Origin: Nocardia sp. NBC_01327
Lineage (GTDB): Bacteria > Actinomycetota > Actinomycetes > Mycobacteriales > Mycobacteriaceae
NCBI RefSeq assembly: GCF_035958815.1
Contig: NZ_CP108383.1
Coordinates: 1,364,001 to 1,428,000 of the forward strand
Length of the DNA: 64,000 nt
Direction: 5' to 3'
In this document: in pieces, positions 33,585 through 58,591 of the stretch
Numbering within the stretch: position 1 is the first letter of the stretch
How the letters are laid out: each line of letters opens with the position of its first letter
Position numbers and translations under genes: made by a program
The notes under the pieces: model-generated
Database searches by the model: none
Seen by the model: only the letters and a program-made list of their open reading frames with translations
Told to the model about the DNA's origin: nothing

Positions 33585-33641
33585 ATCGCTCTCCTCATGG
33601 GATGGCGGATGGTGTCAGCCGATTCTAGATGAAAAAGGTTG

Positions 33642-34691
33642 TCAACAACCCTGGATTCGAATCGAAAGTGCCTTGTTCAGAGCGGTTTTCGCATCCTCGG
33701 ACAGTCGCCGCACCAGCTCGCCGGCCGGTAGCTCGGCCGCCAGCGAATGTGCCTGACCTGCCCAGAGATTCACTTCGTCGGCATTGCCCGAAGCGCGGGC
33801 GGCGGCGCGCAAAGGCCCGGTGGCGTAATGGATTTCCGGATAGGCCGAGGGTGCGTCCGGGTGGTCGAGCATGAATTGGTTGCGCAATCCGCGGGCGCGG
33901 CGGCCGGTGAAGGCGCGGGTGAGCATGGTCGGGGTGTCGAGGGTGACGGCATCGCGGATCAGCGGCGCGGTGCCCGCCTCGTCGGTGCGCAGGAATGCGG
34001 TGCCGATCTGCGCGGCGGCGGCCCCGGCGACGAGCGCCGCCGCCACGGCCGCACCGGTGGCGATGCCGCCCGAGGCGACCAGGGGCAGGTCCACGGCGGC
34101 CCGCAGCAGCTGCAGCAGTGTCAGCAGCCCCAGCGGATCGGCGGTGTCCTCCTCGGGCCGGTCGGCGAAGCTGCCGCGGTGCCCGCCCGCCTCGGCGCCC
34201 TGGGCGATCAGCACATCGGCCCCGACCTCGGCGGCAATGCGCGCCTCGGCGACCGAGGTGACGGTGACCCACACCTCCGATCCGGCCTCGTGCAGTCGCG
34301 CGATCTCCTCGGCCGAGGGGCAGCCGAAGGTGCACGAAACGACCGGCACGGGATCGGTGATCAGCAGATCGAGCTTCGCGGCCCAGGCATCGGTGTCGAA
34401 TCTTGGCTCACCGATGGGGAATTCGCGCGCGAGGAGATCAACGTAGTCGCCGAAACTGGTCACAGGACTAGGTGCGGACGGGTAAAACAGATTCACACCG
34501 AATGCCGCGGAGGTGAGGGTGCGTGTCAGTTTTATCCGCCCACCGAGATCGTCCGCGCCGAGATATCCGGCGGCCAGGAATCCCAGTCCGCCCGCATCGG
34601 AGACGGCAGCGGTCAATTCGGGTGTGGACGGTCCGCCCGCCATCGGGGCGAGCACGATCGGCGTATTCAGCTCGTCTAGAAGCACGCCCAC
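33642..34691 (-). CDS. Nitronate monooxygenase-like FMN enzyme
   Basis: A 349-residue TIM-barrel flavoenzyme of the 2-nitropropane dioxygenase family: N-terminal PIVLAPMAGG, the catalytic-histidine motif GAEAGGHRGSF, the FMN phosphate site LVASGGIATGAAVAAALVAGAAAAQIGTAF. It probably oxidises alkyl nitronates such as propionate-3-nitronate with FMN and O2; related members are enoyl reductases, so the reaction is provisional. The start is ATG 34691. The gene is divergent from the M23 peptidase gene. Confidence 0.87.
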   Translation of the reverse strand: MGVLLDELNTPIVLAPMAGGPSTPELTAAVSDAGGLGFLAAGYLGADDLGGRIKLTRTLTSAAFGVNLFYPSAPSPVTSFGDYVDLLAREFPIGEPRFDTDAWAAKLDLLITDPVPVVSCTFGCPSAEEIARLHEAGSEVWVTVTSVAEARIAAEVGADVLIAQGAEAGGHRGSFADRPEEDTADPLGLLTLLQLLRAAVDLPLVASGGIATGAAVAAALVAGAAAAQIGTAFLRTDEAGTAPLIRDAVTLDTPTMLTRAFTGRRARGLRNQFMLDHPDAPSAYPEIHYATGPLRAAARASGNADEVNLWAGQAHSLAAELPAGELVRRLSEDAKTALNKALSIRIQGC

Positions 34692-34844
34692 AAGTGTGCG
34701 CCCCCGCCCCTTATTCGTGATCTACCGGTGGGCAGTGCCACCTGGGATTTTCGAACGCAAGGTTGCGGAATGGTCACGGGCGAGTACTGTTTCCATCACA
34801 GCGATGCCGAATCGTTACCGGAACTTCGAACTCTAGGACGAACT

Positions 34845-35723
34845 TTGTCGCACCACAGAGAGACGGCGAACTCCGTATCCGTTCTGGATTTGCTCGATGA
34901 TTCGGGCATCCACCGCATCGGCTCGGTCGCCCGAAAGCGACATCGGGCTGAGCCTTCCACCGTCGACCGCGTCAAAGTAGCGGCCGGAGCCGCGGTCGCG
35001 GCGAGTGCCCTCATCGGCACCGCGACCCAGATGGTTCCGGCCCTCGCGCACGCCGCACCCGTCGCCCCCAATCACGAGAACAAGCCCGCGGCTCAGGATG
35101 CCGACGCCGCCGTGCTGCGCGATGCCGCACCGGCAGTCAAGCAGGCCGCCGAGGTCGCCGCCCCCATCGCGGCCCCGGCCCCCGCCGGTGACGCGCCCGT
35201 GGCGGCCCCGGCTCCCACGCCCTTCGGTCTGCAGAACCTGCCGCCGGAGATCGCGAACCCGCTGGCGCAGGCCGAGGCGACGCTCAAGGATCTGCAGCAG
35301 AAGATGGCGCCCGCCGCCGCGGTGCGCCCGACCGCCGGTGTCATCAGCTCCGGCTTCGGCGCTCGCTGGGGCACCATGCACTACGGCATCGACTTCGCCG
35401 ATGCCATCGGCACTCCGATCCACTCCGTCATGGGTGGAACCGTTCTGGATGCCGGACCGGCGCAGGGCTTCGGCCTGTGGGTCCGCGTCAAGCAGGACGA
35501 CGGCACCACCGCTGTCTACGGCCACGTGAACGATATGTATGTGACCCGCGGACAGCGCGTCAACACCGGCGACGTGATCGCGACTGTCGGAAATCGCGGT
35601 GATTCCACCGGTCCCCACCTGCACCTGGAGATCTGGGACGCCGCTGGAACCAAGGAAGATCCGCTCCCATGGCTGGTCAGCAAGGGCGTAATCATGCAGC
35701 AGCAGTGGGGTCCGGACCAGTAG
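34845..35723 (+). CDS. Secreted M23 (LytM-type) metallopeptidase
   Basis: An M23-fold cell-wall peptidase. I favour TTG 34845, with AGGA 6 bases upstream, giving 292 residues; ATG 34770 is the main alternative. A hydrophilic basic N-terminus of about 45 residues precedes a hydrophobic signal/anchor segment (VAAGAAVAASALIGTATQMVPALAHA), then an Ala/Pro-rich linker and the LytM domain. The zinc ligands are in HYGIDFA and the HLHLE motif, with the GTPIHSVMGGTV and GHVNDMYV blocks between. Active members cut peptidoglycan cross-bridges. The catalytic site looks complete. The LuxR-type regulator follows 44 bases downstream. Confidence 0.85.
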   Translation: MSHHRETANSVSVLDLLDDSGIHRIGSVARKRHRAEPSTVDRVKVAAGAAVAASALIGTATQMVPALAHAAPVAPNHENKPAAQDADAAVLRDAAPAVKQAAEVAAPIAAPAPAGDAPVAAPAPTPFGLQNLPPEIANPLAQAEATLKDLQQKMAPAAAVRPTAGVISSGFGARWGTMHYGIDFADAIGTPIHSVMGGTVLDAGPAQGFGLWVRVKQDDGTTAVYGHVNDMYVTRGQRVNTGDVIATVGNRGDSTGPHLHLEIWDAAGTKEDPLPWLVSKGVIMQQQWGPDQ

Positions 35724-35767
35724 AGCGTTCACCCGCCCCGGCGAACGGGCGCTTCCCGGACCGGCGG

Positions 35768-36763
35768 ATGCCGGTGGGCGCGGTGACGACACTGGATGAT
35801 CTCTTCGACCCTGCCTCGTTGCACGGGCGCGCCTACGCGGTGCTCGTGCAGCATCCAAGGTCGACCGCATCGGAGGTCGGCGAGCGCCTGGGCTGCCCGC
35901 CGCGCGTGGCCGAGGCCGCGCTCGAGGCGCTGTGCCATTTGGAGGCCGCGGTGCGGTTGACCGAAAGCAGCGGCACCGTGCGCTGGGACGCGCACGCTCC
36001 GGAAGCCCTGTCGGAGGCCGAGACTCGGCGCCGCACCTCCGATGTGCTGCGCATGCAGTCGGCGGCGGCCCGTCTCGGCGAGACCTTCCGATCGGTGCGG
36101 CGCACCACCGATGCCGACGGTGCGGTGGTGGCTGTCTACGAACGCCGCCAGCTGCTCGCCGATTTCGAAGATCTGCAGCACACCGCGCACACCTGCGTGA
36201 AGGTGGTGGAGCGCGGTCCGTTCCTCTCCGATGTGGAGACCGAGGAGCGGATGTTCGAGCTCAAGTCCGCGCGCATCGCCTCGGGCATCGACTACCGCAC
36301 GCTGTATCAGGAGACGATCTACCAGGACGCAGAACGACTACGGCATGTCCTCGCCACCAATGCCGCAGGCGCACAGGCGCGTACGCTGCCCGATCCGCCG
36401 ATGAAGCTGATCGTGGCCGACGACCGCCGGGCGGTGCTGGTACTGCACTCCGACGAGCGGCGCGGTGATCCGATGGGTGTGCGGGTCGGCCCCTCGCCCA
36501 CGCTGGATCTGCTGGTGAAGACCTTCGATTCGCTGTGGTCCATGGCCACGCCGATTTCGGTGAACCCGTCCGAATCCCTCGACGAGCGCGATCGCGCCAT
36601 CCTCACCCTCATGAGCATGGGCGCGACGGACGACACCATCGCGCGCCGGCTGGGGTTGTCCCGGCGGACCGTGGTGCGGCGGACCGCGAGCCTGCTGGAG
36701 CGGCTCGGTGCGAGCACCCGATTCCAGGCCGGGGTGCAGGCCACCCGACGTGGGTGGCTGTAA
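35768..36763 (+). CDS. LuxR-type helix-turn-helix regulator, candidate NRPS regulator
   Basis: A 331-residue regulator from ATG 35768. Residues 1-85 form a winged-helix-like domain (LHGRAYAVLVQHPRSTASEV then GERLGCPPRVAEAALEALCH). The middle resembles TrmB/HTH-sensor proteins (ERRQLLADFEDLQHTAHTCV, then KLIVADDRRAVLVL). The C-terminal ~65 residues are a LuxR/GerE helix-turn-helix (LDERDRAILTLMSMGATDDTI, ARRLGLSRRTVVRRTASLLE). Such two-HTH proteins often act as pathway-specific regulators. It ends 198 bases before the first NRPS gene on the same strand, making it the most likely regulator of that cluster (inference). The exact start is uncertain because GTG codons also lie just downstream. Confidence 0.8.
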   Translation: MPVGAVTTLDDLFDPASLHGRAYAVLVQHPRSTASEVGERLGCPPRVAEAALEALCHLEAAVRLTESSGTVRWDAHAPEALSEAETRRRTSDVLRMQSAAARLGETFRSVRRTTDADGAVVAVYERRQLLADFEDLQHTAHTCVKVVERGPFLSDVETEERMFELKSARIASGIDYRTLYQETIYQDAERLRHVLATNAAGAQARTLPDPPMKLIVADDRRAVLVLHSDERRGDPMGVRVGPSPTLDLLVKTFDSLWSMATPISVNPSESLDERDRAILTLMSMGATDDTIARRLGLSRRTVVRRTASLLERLGASTRFQAGVQATRRGWL

Positions 36764-36961
36764 TTGCCTGTGGTGCAGATCACAAGGCTGCAACGAAGGT
36801 CCCTGGTCACCGATACTCTCTGAGCTCGAGCCGTCATCGCGGCACCGCGCGCCCGATATGATTGCTCAGTCCGCCAGCGTGGTTCGACCACCATTATTCG
36901 TGGGTTGGCCGAAGGTCTTCGGCATGCGGACCAGCTAGACCCGAGAGGTGAATGCACTCGA

Positions 36962-39900
36962 ATGGATACTGCCCGCCGTACAGCTCGCGGTAATCGTCGG
37001 CGTCGGTCCGGCAGCCCTCTTTTCGGGCAGCTCCTCACCGCCGCGGTCGAATCCGCGGCCGATGCCATTGCCGTCCGGTTCAATCCGACCGGCGCACCGG
37101 CCGATCAGCGTGAGATCAGCTACCGCGACCTGGACGCACACTCGTCCCAGCTGGCGCGCGAACTGATCGGGCGCGGGGTCGGCCCCGGCGATATGGTCGC
37201 CATCGGCATCACCCGGTCCATCGAATCGGTGCTCGCGGTGTGGGCCGTCGCCAAGACCGGCGCGGCGTACGTCCCCGTCGATCCGGCGTATCCGCCGGAC
37301 CGCATCGACCATCTGCTGACCGATTCGGGCGCGGTGCTCGGACTGACCACGCGGGAGTACCGCGGAGCGCTCGGGACCTCCACCTACTGGATCGAATTGG
37401 ACGATCCGGTGTGGACCGGGCGGATCGAAGCGCATCCCGCGCACCCCATCTCCTATGCGGACCGGGTGCGGTCGCTGACCGAACAGCATCCGGCCTATGT
37501 CATCTACACCTCCGGTTCGACGGGTAAGCCCAAGGGCGTTGTCGTCACCCACACCGGTCTCGCCGGTCTCGCCGCCGCGGAGCGCGAGCACTACGGCGTC
37601 ACCTCGGATTCGCGTGTGCTGCACGTGTGTTCGCCCAGCTTCGATGTGTCGGTGCTGGAGTTGCTGCTGGCCTTCACGTCCGGCGCCACCCTGGTGGTCG
37701 CCCCCGCCGGGGTGTTCGGCGGCGTGGAGCTCGCGGACCTGCTCGGCCGCGAACGGGTCACCCATGTGCTGATCACGCCGGGTGCGCTGGAATCGGTGGA
37801 TCCGTCCGGACTGGACGAGCTGAGCACCGTCGTGGTCGCCGGCGATAAGTTCGGGCCGGAGCTGGTCGGTCGCTGGGCGACCGGCAGCCGTTCCTTCTAC
37901 AACGGGTACGGGCCCACCGAGGCAACGATTCTCGCGACCAGCAGCGCACCGCTGCTGCCGCACGAGGGCATCACCATCGGTTCGGCGGTGCCGGGTGTCG
38001 GTGCGTACGTGCTGGATTCGCGGCTGCGGCCGGTGCCGGACGGCGTGGTGGGCGAGCTGTACCTGTCGGGTCCCGCGCTGGCGCAGGGCTACAACCGGCG
38101 GCCGGGCCTGACCGCGGAACGCTTCGTGGCCAGTCCTTTCGGCGAGGCCACGGGTACGCCGGGCGCGCGTCTGTACCGCACCGGTGACCTGGTGAAGCGC
38201 ACGGCCGCCGCGGGCGGCGACGCGGAGGCCGGCGGTGTCATCGAGTACCTGGGCCGCTCCGATTTCCAGGTGAAGATTCGCGGTCTGCGCATCGAGCTCG
38301 GCGAGATCGACAATGCGCTGACCGCGCACGCCGATGTGGATTACGCTGCGACGCTGGGCAAGACGCTGCCGTCGGGTGTGACCGCGCTGGTCTCCTATGT
38401 ACTTCCGCGTCCGGGAACCACTCTCGATACCGCCGAACTGGCGAGCTTCATCGGTGAATCGCTGCCCGCGTACATGGTGCCCACGGCCATTGTGGTGCTG
38501 GACGAAATCCCGCTGACCCCGGTCGGCAAGCTCGATCGTGCCGCCCTGCCGGAGCCGGTATTCGCGGCCCGCGAGTTCCGGGCGCCGTCCACTCCCGCCG
38601 AAGAGGCTGTGGCACAGGTCTTCGCGACGCTGCTGATTCCGGACAACCCGGAGGCGCGGGTCGGCGCGGACGACGACTTCTTCGAACTCGGGGGCAATTC
38701 GCTGCTCGCGGCGCAGGCCGCGGCGCGCATCGGCACCGCGCTGGGTACCCGGGTGCCCGTGCATGTGCTGTTCGAGGCGTCGACGGTGGCGGCGCTGGCG
38801 GCGCAACTCGACGGTGGCGCGGCCGTGACCGCCGGTCCGGCGCTGGGTTCGCTGCCACGGCCGGAACGGATTCCGCTGTCCTTCGCGCAGCAGCGCATGT
38901 GGTTCCTGAACCGTTTCGATCCCGGCAGCGCGGTGGACAATATTCCGCTCGCGGTCCGGTTGAGCGGCGCCCTCGATGTCGAGGCGCTGCGTGCGGCGGC
39001 CCGGGATCTGGTGGCGCGGCACGAGGTGCTGCGCACCATCTATCCGGAGGTCGACGGCGAGGGCTACCAGCTGGTGCTGGCCGCCGACGATCCCCGTGCG
39101 GTACCGGAACTTTCGCTGCTCGATATCGGCGCGGCCGAGATTCCGGAGCGGGTCGCCGAGGTGGTCGGCGCCGGTTTCGACGTCACCACCGCACCGCCGA
39201 TTCGCCTGCGACTGTTGCGGATCGCCGCGCAGGAGCATGTGCTCGTCGCCACCGTGCACCACATCTCCGGTGACGGCGTGTCCATGGGTCCGCTCGCGCG
39301 TGATCTGGTGACCGCTTACGCCGAGCGGGCCCGCGGCGGGGAACCGCAGTGGACGCCGCTCGAGGTGCAGTACGCGGACTACGCGGTGTGGCAGCGCGAG
39401 ACGCTGGGCAGCGAGGACGATCCGGATTCGGTGCTGGCGCAGCAGATCGCCTTCTGGCGAGAAGCGCTGGACGATCTGCCCGACGAACTGGTGCTGCCCG
39501 CCGACCGGCCGCGGCCGCCGGTGGCCTCGTACCGCGGTGGCACCTTCGGCTTCCGGATCACCGACGAAACCTATGCGGCGGCACGGCATATGGCCGAGGC
39601 CCGCGGCACCACGCTGTTCATGGTGGTGCACGCGACGCTCGCCGTACTGCTGGCGCGACTGTCCGGCACCCGCGATATCGCCATCGGCACCCCGGTGGCG
39701 GGGCGCGGTGCGGCCGAGCTCGACGATCTCATCGGCATGTTCGTCAATACGCTGGTGCTGCGGACCGATATCGATCCCGGCACCAGCTTCGAGGATCTGC
39801 TGCATCAGGTGCGCGACACCGATATTCGGGCCTTCGGGCATGCCGACGTGCCGTTCGAGCGCCTGGTGGAACTGCTGGATCCGGCGCGCTCGCAGGCGCG

Positions 39901-42900
39901 CAATCCGCTGTTCCAGGTCATGCTCGCCTTCCAGAACATGGCGCCCACCCGGCTGGAACTGCCGGGGCTGAGCGTGGCGGGCGCGGATCTGCAGATACCG
40001 TTCGCCAAGTTCGATCTGCAGCTGACCATGCAGGAGTCGCACGACGAGCACGGCGACGCCGATGGTCTGGCCGGCGAATTCTCCTATGCGCTGGATCTTT
40101 TCGACGAGTCGACGGTGGCGGTCTTCGCCGAGCGGTTCGAGCGGGTGCTGGCGGCCGTGACCGCCGATCCGGGCGCCTCGGTCGGCGACATCACGGTCTT
40201 CGGCGCACGGGAACGGCAGCAGGTCGTCAGCGACTGGAACGCCACCGGATTCGATCTGGAGGCGGCCGTCGGTCTGCCGCAGGGCATTCCGGCCACGCTG
40301 GTATCGATGTTCGACGCACAGGTCGCGGCCACCCCGAATGCCGTCGCGGTGGTGTTCGAGGACGAGCGGCTCACCTACCGGGAGCTGCAGCAGCGCGCGA
40401 ATCGCCTGGCTCGCCGGCTCATGATGGGCGGTTTCGCCGCCGGTCCGGAATCGACGGTGGCACTGGCCATCCGGCGTTCCACCGAACTCGTGGTGGCCAT
40501 GTACGCCGTGGTCCAGGCGGGTGCGGCGTATGTGCCGATCGACCCGGATCAGCCGCTGGACCGTATCGGGCACATTCTCGATACCGCGCAGCCGCGCCTG
40601 ATTCTGACCACGCGCGCAGACGATTTCACGTCGGGACGCGTGATCAATACGGCCCGGGTCGAGGATCTGGAGCAGGCCGCACAGGGTCTGAGCGCCGCGC
40701 CCATCGCCGATACCGAGCGCACGCAGCCGCTGCGGGCGGACAATACCGCCTATGTGATCTTCACATCCGGTTCGACGGGCAAGCCCAAGGGTGTGGCCGT
40801 GAGCCACCGGGCCATTGTCAATCGCCTGGTGTGGATGCAGGCGCAGTACCGCCTGACCGCCGACGACGCTGTGCTGCAGAAGACTCCGGCCACCTTCGAC
40901 GTCTCGGTGTGGGAGTTCTTCTGGCCCCTGCAGGCCGGTGCGCGACTGGTGGTCGCCAAGCCCGACGGGCATCGCGATCCGGTGTATCTGGCGCAGATCA
41001 TTGCCGAACAGGGCATCACCACGGCGCATTTCGTGCCGTCCATGCTGTCGGTGTTCGTGGGCACGCTCGGCGGCGCCGAGACCTCCGCGCTGCGGCTGCG
41101 GCAGGTGTTCGCCTCCGGTGAGGCGCTGCCCGGCAGCACTGCGCAGAAGGTCCGCGAGCTGACCGGCGCGCGGGTGCACAATCTGTACGGCCCGACCGAG
41201 GCCGCGGTCGACGTCACCTATCACGAGGTGACCGATGCGGACATCACCTCGGTGCCGATCGGCGCCCCGGTCTTCAATACCCAGGTGTACGTGCTGGATT
41301 CGCGACTGAACCCGGTGCCGCCGGGTGTCGCGGGCGAGCTGTATCTCGCGGGTGTGCAGCTGGCGCGCGGCTATGTGGAGCGGCCGGATCTGACCGCCGA
41401 TCGGTTCGTGGCCGATCCGTTCGGCATCGGCGCGCGCATGTACCGCACCGGCGATCTGGTGAAGTGGGATGCGGCCGGTGAGCTGGAGTACCTGGGCCGC
41501 ACCGACTTCCAGGTGAAGCTGCGCGGGCTGCGGATCGAGCTGGGCGAGATCGAGGCGGCGCTGCTGGCGCAGCCGGGTGTCTCGCAGGCCGTGGTCGTGG
41601 TGCGCGCCGATGCGCACACCGGCGATCAGCTCATCGGCTACGTGGTCGCCGATGTCGACGGCGAAGAGCTGAAAACAGTGCTGGCGCAGTCGCTTCCGGC
41701 TTACATGGTGCCGTCGGCGCTGCTGGTGCTCGACGAGTTCCCGCTCAATGCCTCGGGCAAGCTGGACCGGAAGGCGCTGCCCGCCCCGGTCTTCGAGGCC
41801 AAGGTGTTCCGGGCGCCGTCGACTCCCATCGAGGAGATCGTGGCCGGGGTCTTCGCCGAACTGCTCGGTGCGGACCGGGTCGGCGCGGACGACGACTTCT
41901 TCGAGCTGGGCGGTAATTCGCTCATCGCCACCCGGGCCGTGGCGCGGGTGAACGAGGCGCTCGATACGAATGTCGCGGTGCGCGAACTGTTCGAGACCTC
42001 CACGGTCGCCGGACTGGCCGCGCGCGTGGTGCCCGGTGCGGGTGTGGGCGCACGTCCGCCGCTGGTCGCGGGGGAGCGCCCCGCGCGGGTGCCGCTGTCG
42101 CTGGCGCAGCAGCGCATGTGGGTGCTGAACCAGTTCGATCCGGAGTCGGCGGCCTACAACATCCCCATGGCCATCCGCCTGCAGGGCGCGCTCTATGTTC
42201 CCGCGCTGCGGCAGGCGGTCGAGGACGTGCTGACCAGGCACGAGGTCCTGCGCACGTGGTATCCGGAATCCGCTCCGGGCGCGGCGGCGTACCAGGAGAT
42301 CCTGTCGGTGGCCGAGGTGCTGCCGGACGGTCTCGAGGTCGAGCGGGCCGAGGACATCGGCGCACGGGTGGCGGAGCTGGTCTTCACCGGATTCGATGTG
42401 GCGCAGCGTGTTCCGCTGCGGGTGCGGCTGATCACCGGTGATGATCCGGACGACTACCTGCTGGTGCTGGTCGCCCATCACATCGCGGCCGACGGCGCCT
42501 CCATGGCTCCGCTGGCGCGCGATCTCATGGCCGCCTACCTGGCGCGCAGTGCGGGCCGGGAGATCGGCTGGTCGCCGCTGGCGGTGCAGTACGCCGATTT
42601 CGCGGTGTGGCAGCGCGCGGTGGTCGGTGTCGACGAGGACGAGAACTCCTTGGCCGCACAGCAATTGGCGTTCTGGCGCGAGCAGCTGGCGGACCTGCCC
42701 GCACCGAGCCTGCCGCTGGACCGGCCGCGCACCGCGGCCTCCTCCACGGCGGGCGCGTTCGCGGACTTCCGGCTGCCCACCGAGGTGCACGTCGCACTGA
42801 ATCGTATTGCGCGGCAGCACAATGCCTCGCTGTTCATGGTGGTGCACGCGGCCGTGGCGGCCTGGCTGGCGCGGCTGTCGGGTAGTACCGATGTGGTCAT

Positions 42901-44302
42901 CGGCACCGCCGTCGCCGGTCGCGGTGAACGGGCGCTGGACGATCTGGTCGGCATGTTCGTCAATACCTTGACGCTGCGCACCCCGGTCGACCTCGATGCG
43001 CCGTTCGATGTGCTGGTCGCGCAGGCCCGGGAGACCGACCTGAATGCCTTCGGCAATGCCGATGTGCCGTTCGAGCGGGTTTCCGAGGTGGCGGCCGCCG
43101 GTCGCGGCGCCGCGAATCCACTACTGCAGGTGGTGCTTTCGCTGCAGAACACCGAGACTCCGGTGCTGGAGCTGCCGGGACTGCGGGTGTCGGCCATCGA
43201 TACCGAACTGGCCGCGGCGAAGTTCGATCTGCAGATCAGCATGGAGCCGCGCTCCGGCGCCGACGGCGCGCTGGGCGTGCTCGACGTGATCTTCGCCTAT
43301 GCCACAGACCTTTTCGACGAGGCGACCATCGATTCGTTCGGGCAGGCGCTGGAGCGGATCCTGCTGGCCGTTGCCGCCGACCCGCACACGGTGGTCGGGG
43401 ATATCGAACTGCTCGGTACACCGGGCGCCGGGGTGGCCGCCGCATCGCGCCCGACTCCCGAACCGGCGGCTCCGGCCGCGCGGGGCGCCGCGCTGACACA
43501 GGTCCTGACCACCGCGGTCGAGGACGATCCGGACGGTCCGGCACTCGTGTGGGGCGAGGAATCGGTGACCTATCAGGAACTCGACGCCCGCTCCTCGCGG
43601 CTGGCCCGGGTGCTGATCGCGCACGGCAGCGGACCGGGCGCGGGTGTGGTGGTCAGTCTGCCGCGCAGTGCGGATCAGGCCGTGGCGACCTGGGCCGTAC
43701 TCAAGACCGGGGCCATGCTGGTGCCGCTCGCGGCGGCCGACGCACCGGGTCTGGACGTCAAGGTGGGTATCACCGTGGGCGCCGTGCCGGCGACGGCGTC
43801 GGGCATCGACTGGCTGGTGCTCGACGATGCGGAAGTGGCGGCTCAGGTCGCCGCCGAATCCGCGCGCCCGGTCACCTACGCCAGTCGTACACGCGCGCTG
43901 CGCGGAATCGACCCGGCGTACCTCGCCTCCGGTGGCGTCCTCACCTACGACGCACTGGCCGCCGCCGCGGATCGCGCCCGCGACACCGCCGGCATCACCT
44001 TCGAATCCCGGACCTTCCATCAGGGTTCGCAGGGTTCGGCGCTGGCCCTGGTGGAGCTGGTCGCTGCCGGCGCCGCGGGAGCCTCGTTCGTGCTCGTGGA
44101 TCCGGCTACCGCCGACCTTTCCGCGGCACTGGGCGATGAGTGGGTTACCCATCTGTTCGCCGACTCGGCCGGTTTGCACGACCTGGACCCTGCCCCGCTC
44201 GAAGATTTACAAACTGTGATCCTCGCCTCGAGTGCCGATACCCAGGCATGGACGTCCACCGTGGTAGTGCTCTCGGGGCTAGCGGATGTTCACTTGAGCT
44301 GA
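36962..44302 (+). CDS. NRPS1: A-T-C-A(Ser)-T-C plus decayed A domain
   Basis: A 2446-residue nonribosomal peptide synthetase. It has no starter C domain. A1 (P-loop [11 protein letters not shown]) leads to T1 (LGGNS, Ser 580). C1 follows ([17 protein letters not shown] at 766), then A2 and T2 (LGGNS, Ser 1653), then C2 ([17 protein letters not shown] at 1839). Both C domains are LCL-like. The pocket residues of A2 read DVWHFSLVDK, the same as the EntF serine code, so A2 should load L-Ser. A1 reads roughly DVLLVAGILK, which I cannot assign. The last ~265 residues are a decayed A domain with no carrier domain. The ATG 36962 has GAGAGG about 13 bases upstream. A LuxR-type regulator gene lies just upstream and NRPS2 134 bases downstream. 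No MbtH-like gene is in the window. Confidence 0.92.
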   Translation: MDTARRTARGNRRRRSGSPLFGQLLTAAVESAADAIAVRFNPTGAPADQREISYRDLDAHSSQLARELIGRGVGPGDMVAIGITRSIESVLAVWAVAKTGAAYVPVDPAYPPDRIDHLLTDSGAVLGLTTREYRGALGTSTYWIELDDPVWTGRIEAHPAHPISYADRVRSLTEQHPAYVIYTSGSTGKPKGVVVTHTGLAGLAAAEREHYGVTSDSRVLHVCSPSFDVSVLELLLAFTSGATLVVAPAGVFGGVELADLLGRERVTHVLITPGALESVDPSGLDELSTVVVAGDKFGPELVGRWATGSRSFYNGYGPTEATILATSSAPLLPHEGITIGSAVPGVGAYVLDSRLRPVPDGVVGELYLSGPALAQGYNRRPGLTAERFVASPFGEATGTPGARLYRTGDLVKRTAAAGGDAEAGGVIEYLGRSDFQVKIRGLRIELGEIDNALTAHADVDYAATLGKTLPSGVTALVSYVLPRPGTTLDTAELASFIGESLPAYMVPTAIVVLDEIPLTPVGKLDRAALPEPVFAAREFRAPSTPAEEAVAQVFATLLIPDNPEARVGADDDFFELGGNSLLAAQAAARIGTALGTRVPVHVLFEASTVAALAAQLDGGAAVTAGPALGSLPRPERIPLSFAQQRMWFLNRFDPGSAVDNIPLAVRLSGALDVEALRAAARDLVARHEVLRTIYPEVDGEGYQLVLAADDPRAVPELSLLDIGAAEIPERVAEVVGAGFDVTTAPPIRLRLLRIAAQEHVLVATVHHISGDGVSMGPLARDLVTAYAERARGGEPQWTPLEVQYADYAVWQRETLGSEDDPDSVLAQQIAFWREALDDLPDELVLPADRPRPPVASYRGGTFGFRITDETYAAARHMAEARGTTLFMVVHATLAVLLARLSGTRDIAIGTPVAGRGAAELDDLIGMFVNTLVLRTDIDPGTSFEDLLHQVRDTDIRAFGHADVPFERLVELLDPARSQARNPLFQVMLAFQNMAPTRLELPGLSVAGADLQIPFAKFDLQLTMQESHDEHGDADGLAGEFSYALDLFDESTVAVFAERFERVLAAVTADPGASVGDITVFGARERQQVVSDWNATGFDLEAAVGLPQGIPATLVSMFDAQVAATPNAVAVVFEDERLTYRELQQRANRLARRLMMGGFAAGPESTVALAIRRSTELVVAMYAVVQAGAAYVPIDPDQPLDRIGHILDTAQPRLILTTRADDFTSGRVINTARVEDLEQAAQGLSAAPIADTERTQPLRADNTAYVIFTSGSTGKPKGVAVSHRAIVNRLVWMQAQYRLTADDAVLQKTPATFDVSVWEFFWPLQAGARLVVAKPDGHRDPVYLAQIIAEQGITTAHFVPSMLSVFVGTLGGAETSALRLRQVFASGEALPGSTAQKVRELTGARVHNLYGPTEAAVDVTYHEVTDADITSVPIGAPVFNTQVYVLDSRLNPVPPGVAGELYLAGVQLARGYVERPDLTADRFVADPFGIGARMYRTGDLVKWDAAGELEYLGRTDFQVKLRGLRIELGEIEAALLAQPGVSQAVVVVRADAHTGDQLIGYVVADVDGEELKTVLAQSLPAYMVPSALLVLDEFPLNASGKLDRKALPAPVFEAKVFRAPSTPIEEIVAGVFAELLGADRVGADDDFFELGGNSLIATRAVARVNEALDTNVAVRELFETSTVAGLAARVVPGAGVGARPPLVAGERPARVPLSLAQQRMWVLNQFDPESAAYNIPMAIRLQGALYVPALRQAVEDVLTRHEVLRTWYPESAPGAAAYQEILSVAEVLPDGLEVERAEDIGARVAELVFTGFDVAQRVPLRVRLITGDDPDDYLLVLVAHHIAADGASMAPLARDLMAAYLARSAGREIGWSPLAVQYADFAVWQRAVVGVDEDENSLAAQQLAFWREQLADLPAPSLPLDRPRTAASSTAGAFADFRLPTEVHVALNRIARQHNASLFMVVHAAVAAWLARLSGSTDVVIGTAVAGRGERALDDLVGMFVNTLTLRTPVDLDAPFDVLVAQARETDLNAFGNADVPFERVSEVAAAGRGAANPLLQVVLSLQNTETPVLELPGLRVSAIDTELAAAKFDLQISMEPRSGADGALGVLDVIFAYATDLFDEATIDSFGQALERILLAVAADPHTVVGDIELLGTPGAGVAAASRPTPEPAAPAARGAALTQVLTTAVEDDPDGPALVWGEESVTYQELDARSSRLARVLIAHGSGPGAGVVVSLPRSADQAVATWAVLKTGAMLVPLAAADAPGLDVKVGITVGAVPATASGIDWLVLDDAEVAAQVAAESARPVTYASRTRALRGIDPAYLASGGVLTYDALAAAADRARDTAGITFESRTFHQGSQGSALALVELVAAGAAGASFVLVDPATADLSAALGDEWVTHLFADSAGLHDLDPAPLEDLQTVILASSADTQAWTSTVVVLSGLADVHLS
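43480..44299 (+). other. Decayed adenylation domain at the NRPS1 C-terminus
   Basis: After C2, residues about 2175-2446 begin like a normal A domain ([34 protein letters not shown]) but then lose all core motifs: no SGSTGxPKG loop, no YGPTE, no TGD, no hinge, no catalytic lysine. Where the phosphate-binding loop should be, the text reads [13 protein letters not shown]. The reading frame stays open to a clean TGA and codon use is normal, so this is maintained coding sequence rather than random drift. It could be a docking or structural pseudo-domain facing NRPS2. Confidence 0.78.
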
Positions 44303-44436
44303 GCTGAAGTACCGGCCGTAGTTCCTTTTCCGGTTGTATTCTCCGCGCGTTAGCGGAAAAGTCGAGCGTGCGCGCTCGGTTCTTCCGATGCGCTCGGGCG
44401 GTACGGGGAACAATGATTACGGTGGGGGACAACTTA

Positions 44437-44486
44437 ATGGATCGGGTTGCCGGGCAGTGGCAGCACAAAATCTGGGCGGTGTGCGC

Positions 44487-44490
<4 letters not shown>
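44437..44490 (+). CDS. 17-aa ORF overlapping the NRPS2 start (ATGA)
   Basis: The [20 protein letters not shown] starts at ATG 44437 with a Shine-Dalgarno GGTGGGGGA exactly 7 bases upstream. Its TGA (44488-44490) overlaps the NRPS2 ATG (44487-44489) in the arrangement ATGA, the classic geometry for translational coupling. The NRPS2 ATG itself has only a weak GGGCGG before it. A matching 17-aa ORF stands at the same place before NRPS3, with R3, V4, G6, Q7, I12, A14, V15 and A17 identical and several synonymous third-base changes. Confidence 0.6.
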
Positions 44491-58403
<13,913 letters not shown>

Positions 58404-58411
58404 TATCGAGC

Positions 58412-58436
58412 GTTATCGGAGAGGCACCCCGATAAC
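58412..58436 (+). terminator. Hairpin just after NRPS2
   Basis: Perfect 8-bp stem GTTATCGG / CCGATAAC with a 9-base loop, 8 bases after the NRPS2 stop. It is followed by CCTGTTTCG, only weakly T-rich. It may be a partial terminator or processing site between NRPS2 and NRPS3. A second inverted repeat (ACACCCC / GGGGTGT, 58513-58548) lies further down the 188-base gap. Confidence 0.45.
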
Positions 58437-58591
58437 CCTGTTTCGATGTTGCAGGTCGCTCCCGGGCGGCCGTGCACGGTGATTACCGGCTGTCCCCGGC
58501 TGGCCGAGTAACACACCCCGCGCACACTCGATTCATCTCGGGGGGTGTACCGGCGGCACGAGCAACAACGGACAGGATGAGGGACATCTTC

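Noticed and set aside
34692..34844. Possible cyclic-di-AMP (ydaO-type) riboswitch before the M23 peptidase, as found before some actinobacterial wall hydrolases
   Set aside because: The region is short and I could not find the conserved blocks of that riboswitch.
36952..36993. 13-aa ORF overlapping the NRPS1 start
   Set aside because: It has the Shine-Dalgarno too close (3 bases), ends inside NRPS1 instead of at its ATG, and shows no similarity to the 17-aa ORFs of NRPS2 and NRPS3.
36935..42847. Very long minus-strand open frame (about 1970 codons) opposite NRPS1, and similar ones at 47301-51191, 54807-58382 and 58483-63897
   Set aside because: These are shadows of GC-rich NRPS coding on the plus strand; the translations are rich in Arg/His/Gln/Gly with no domain pattern, while the plus strand shows continuous catalytic motifs.
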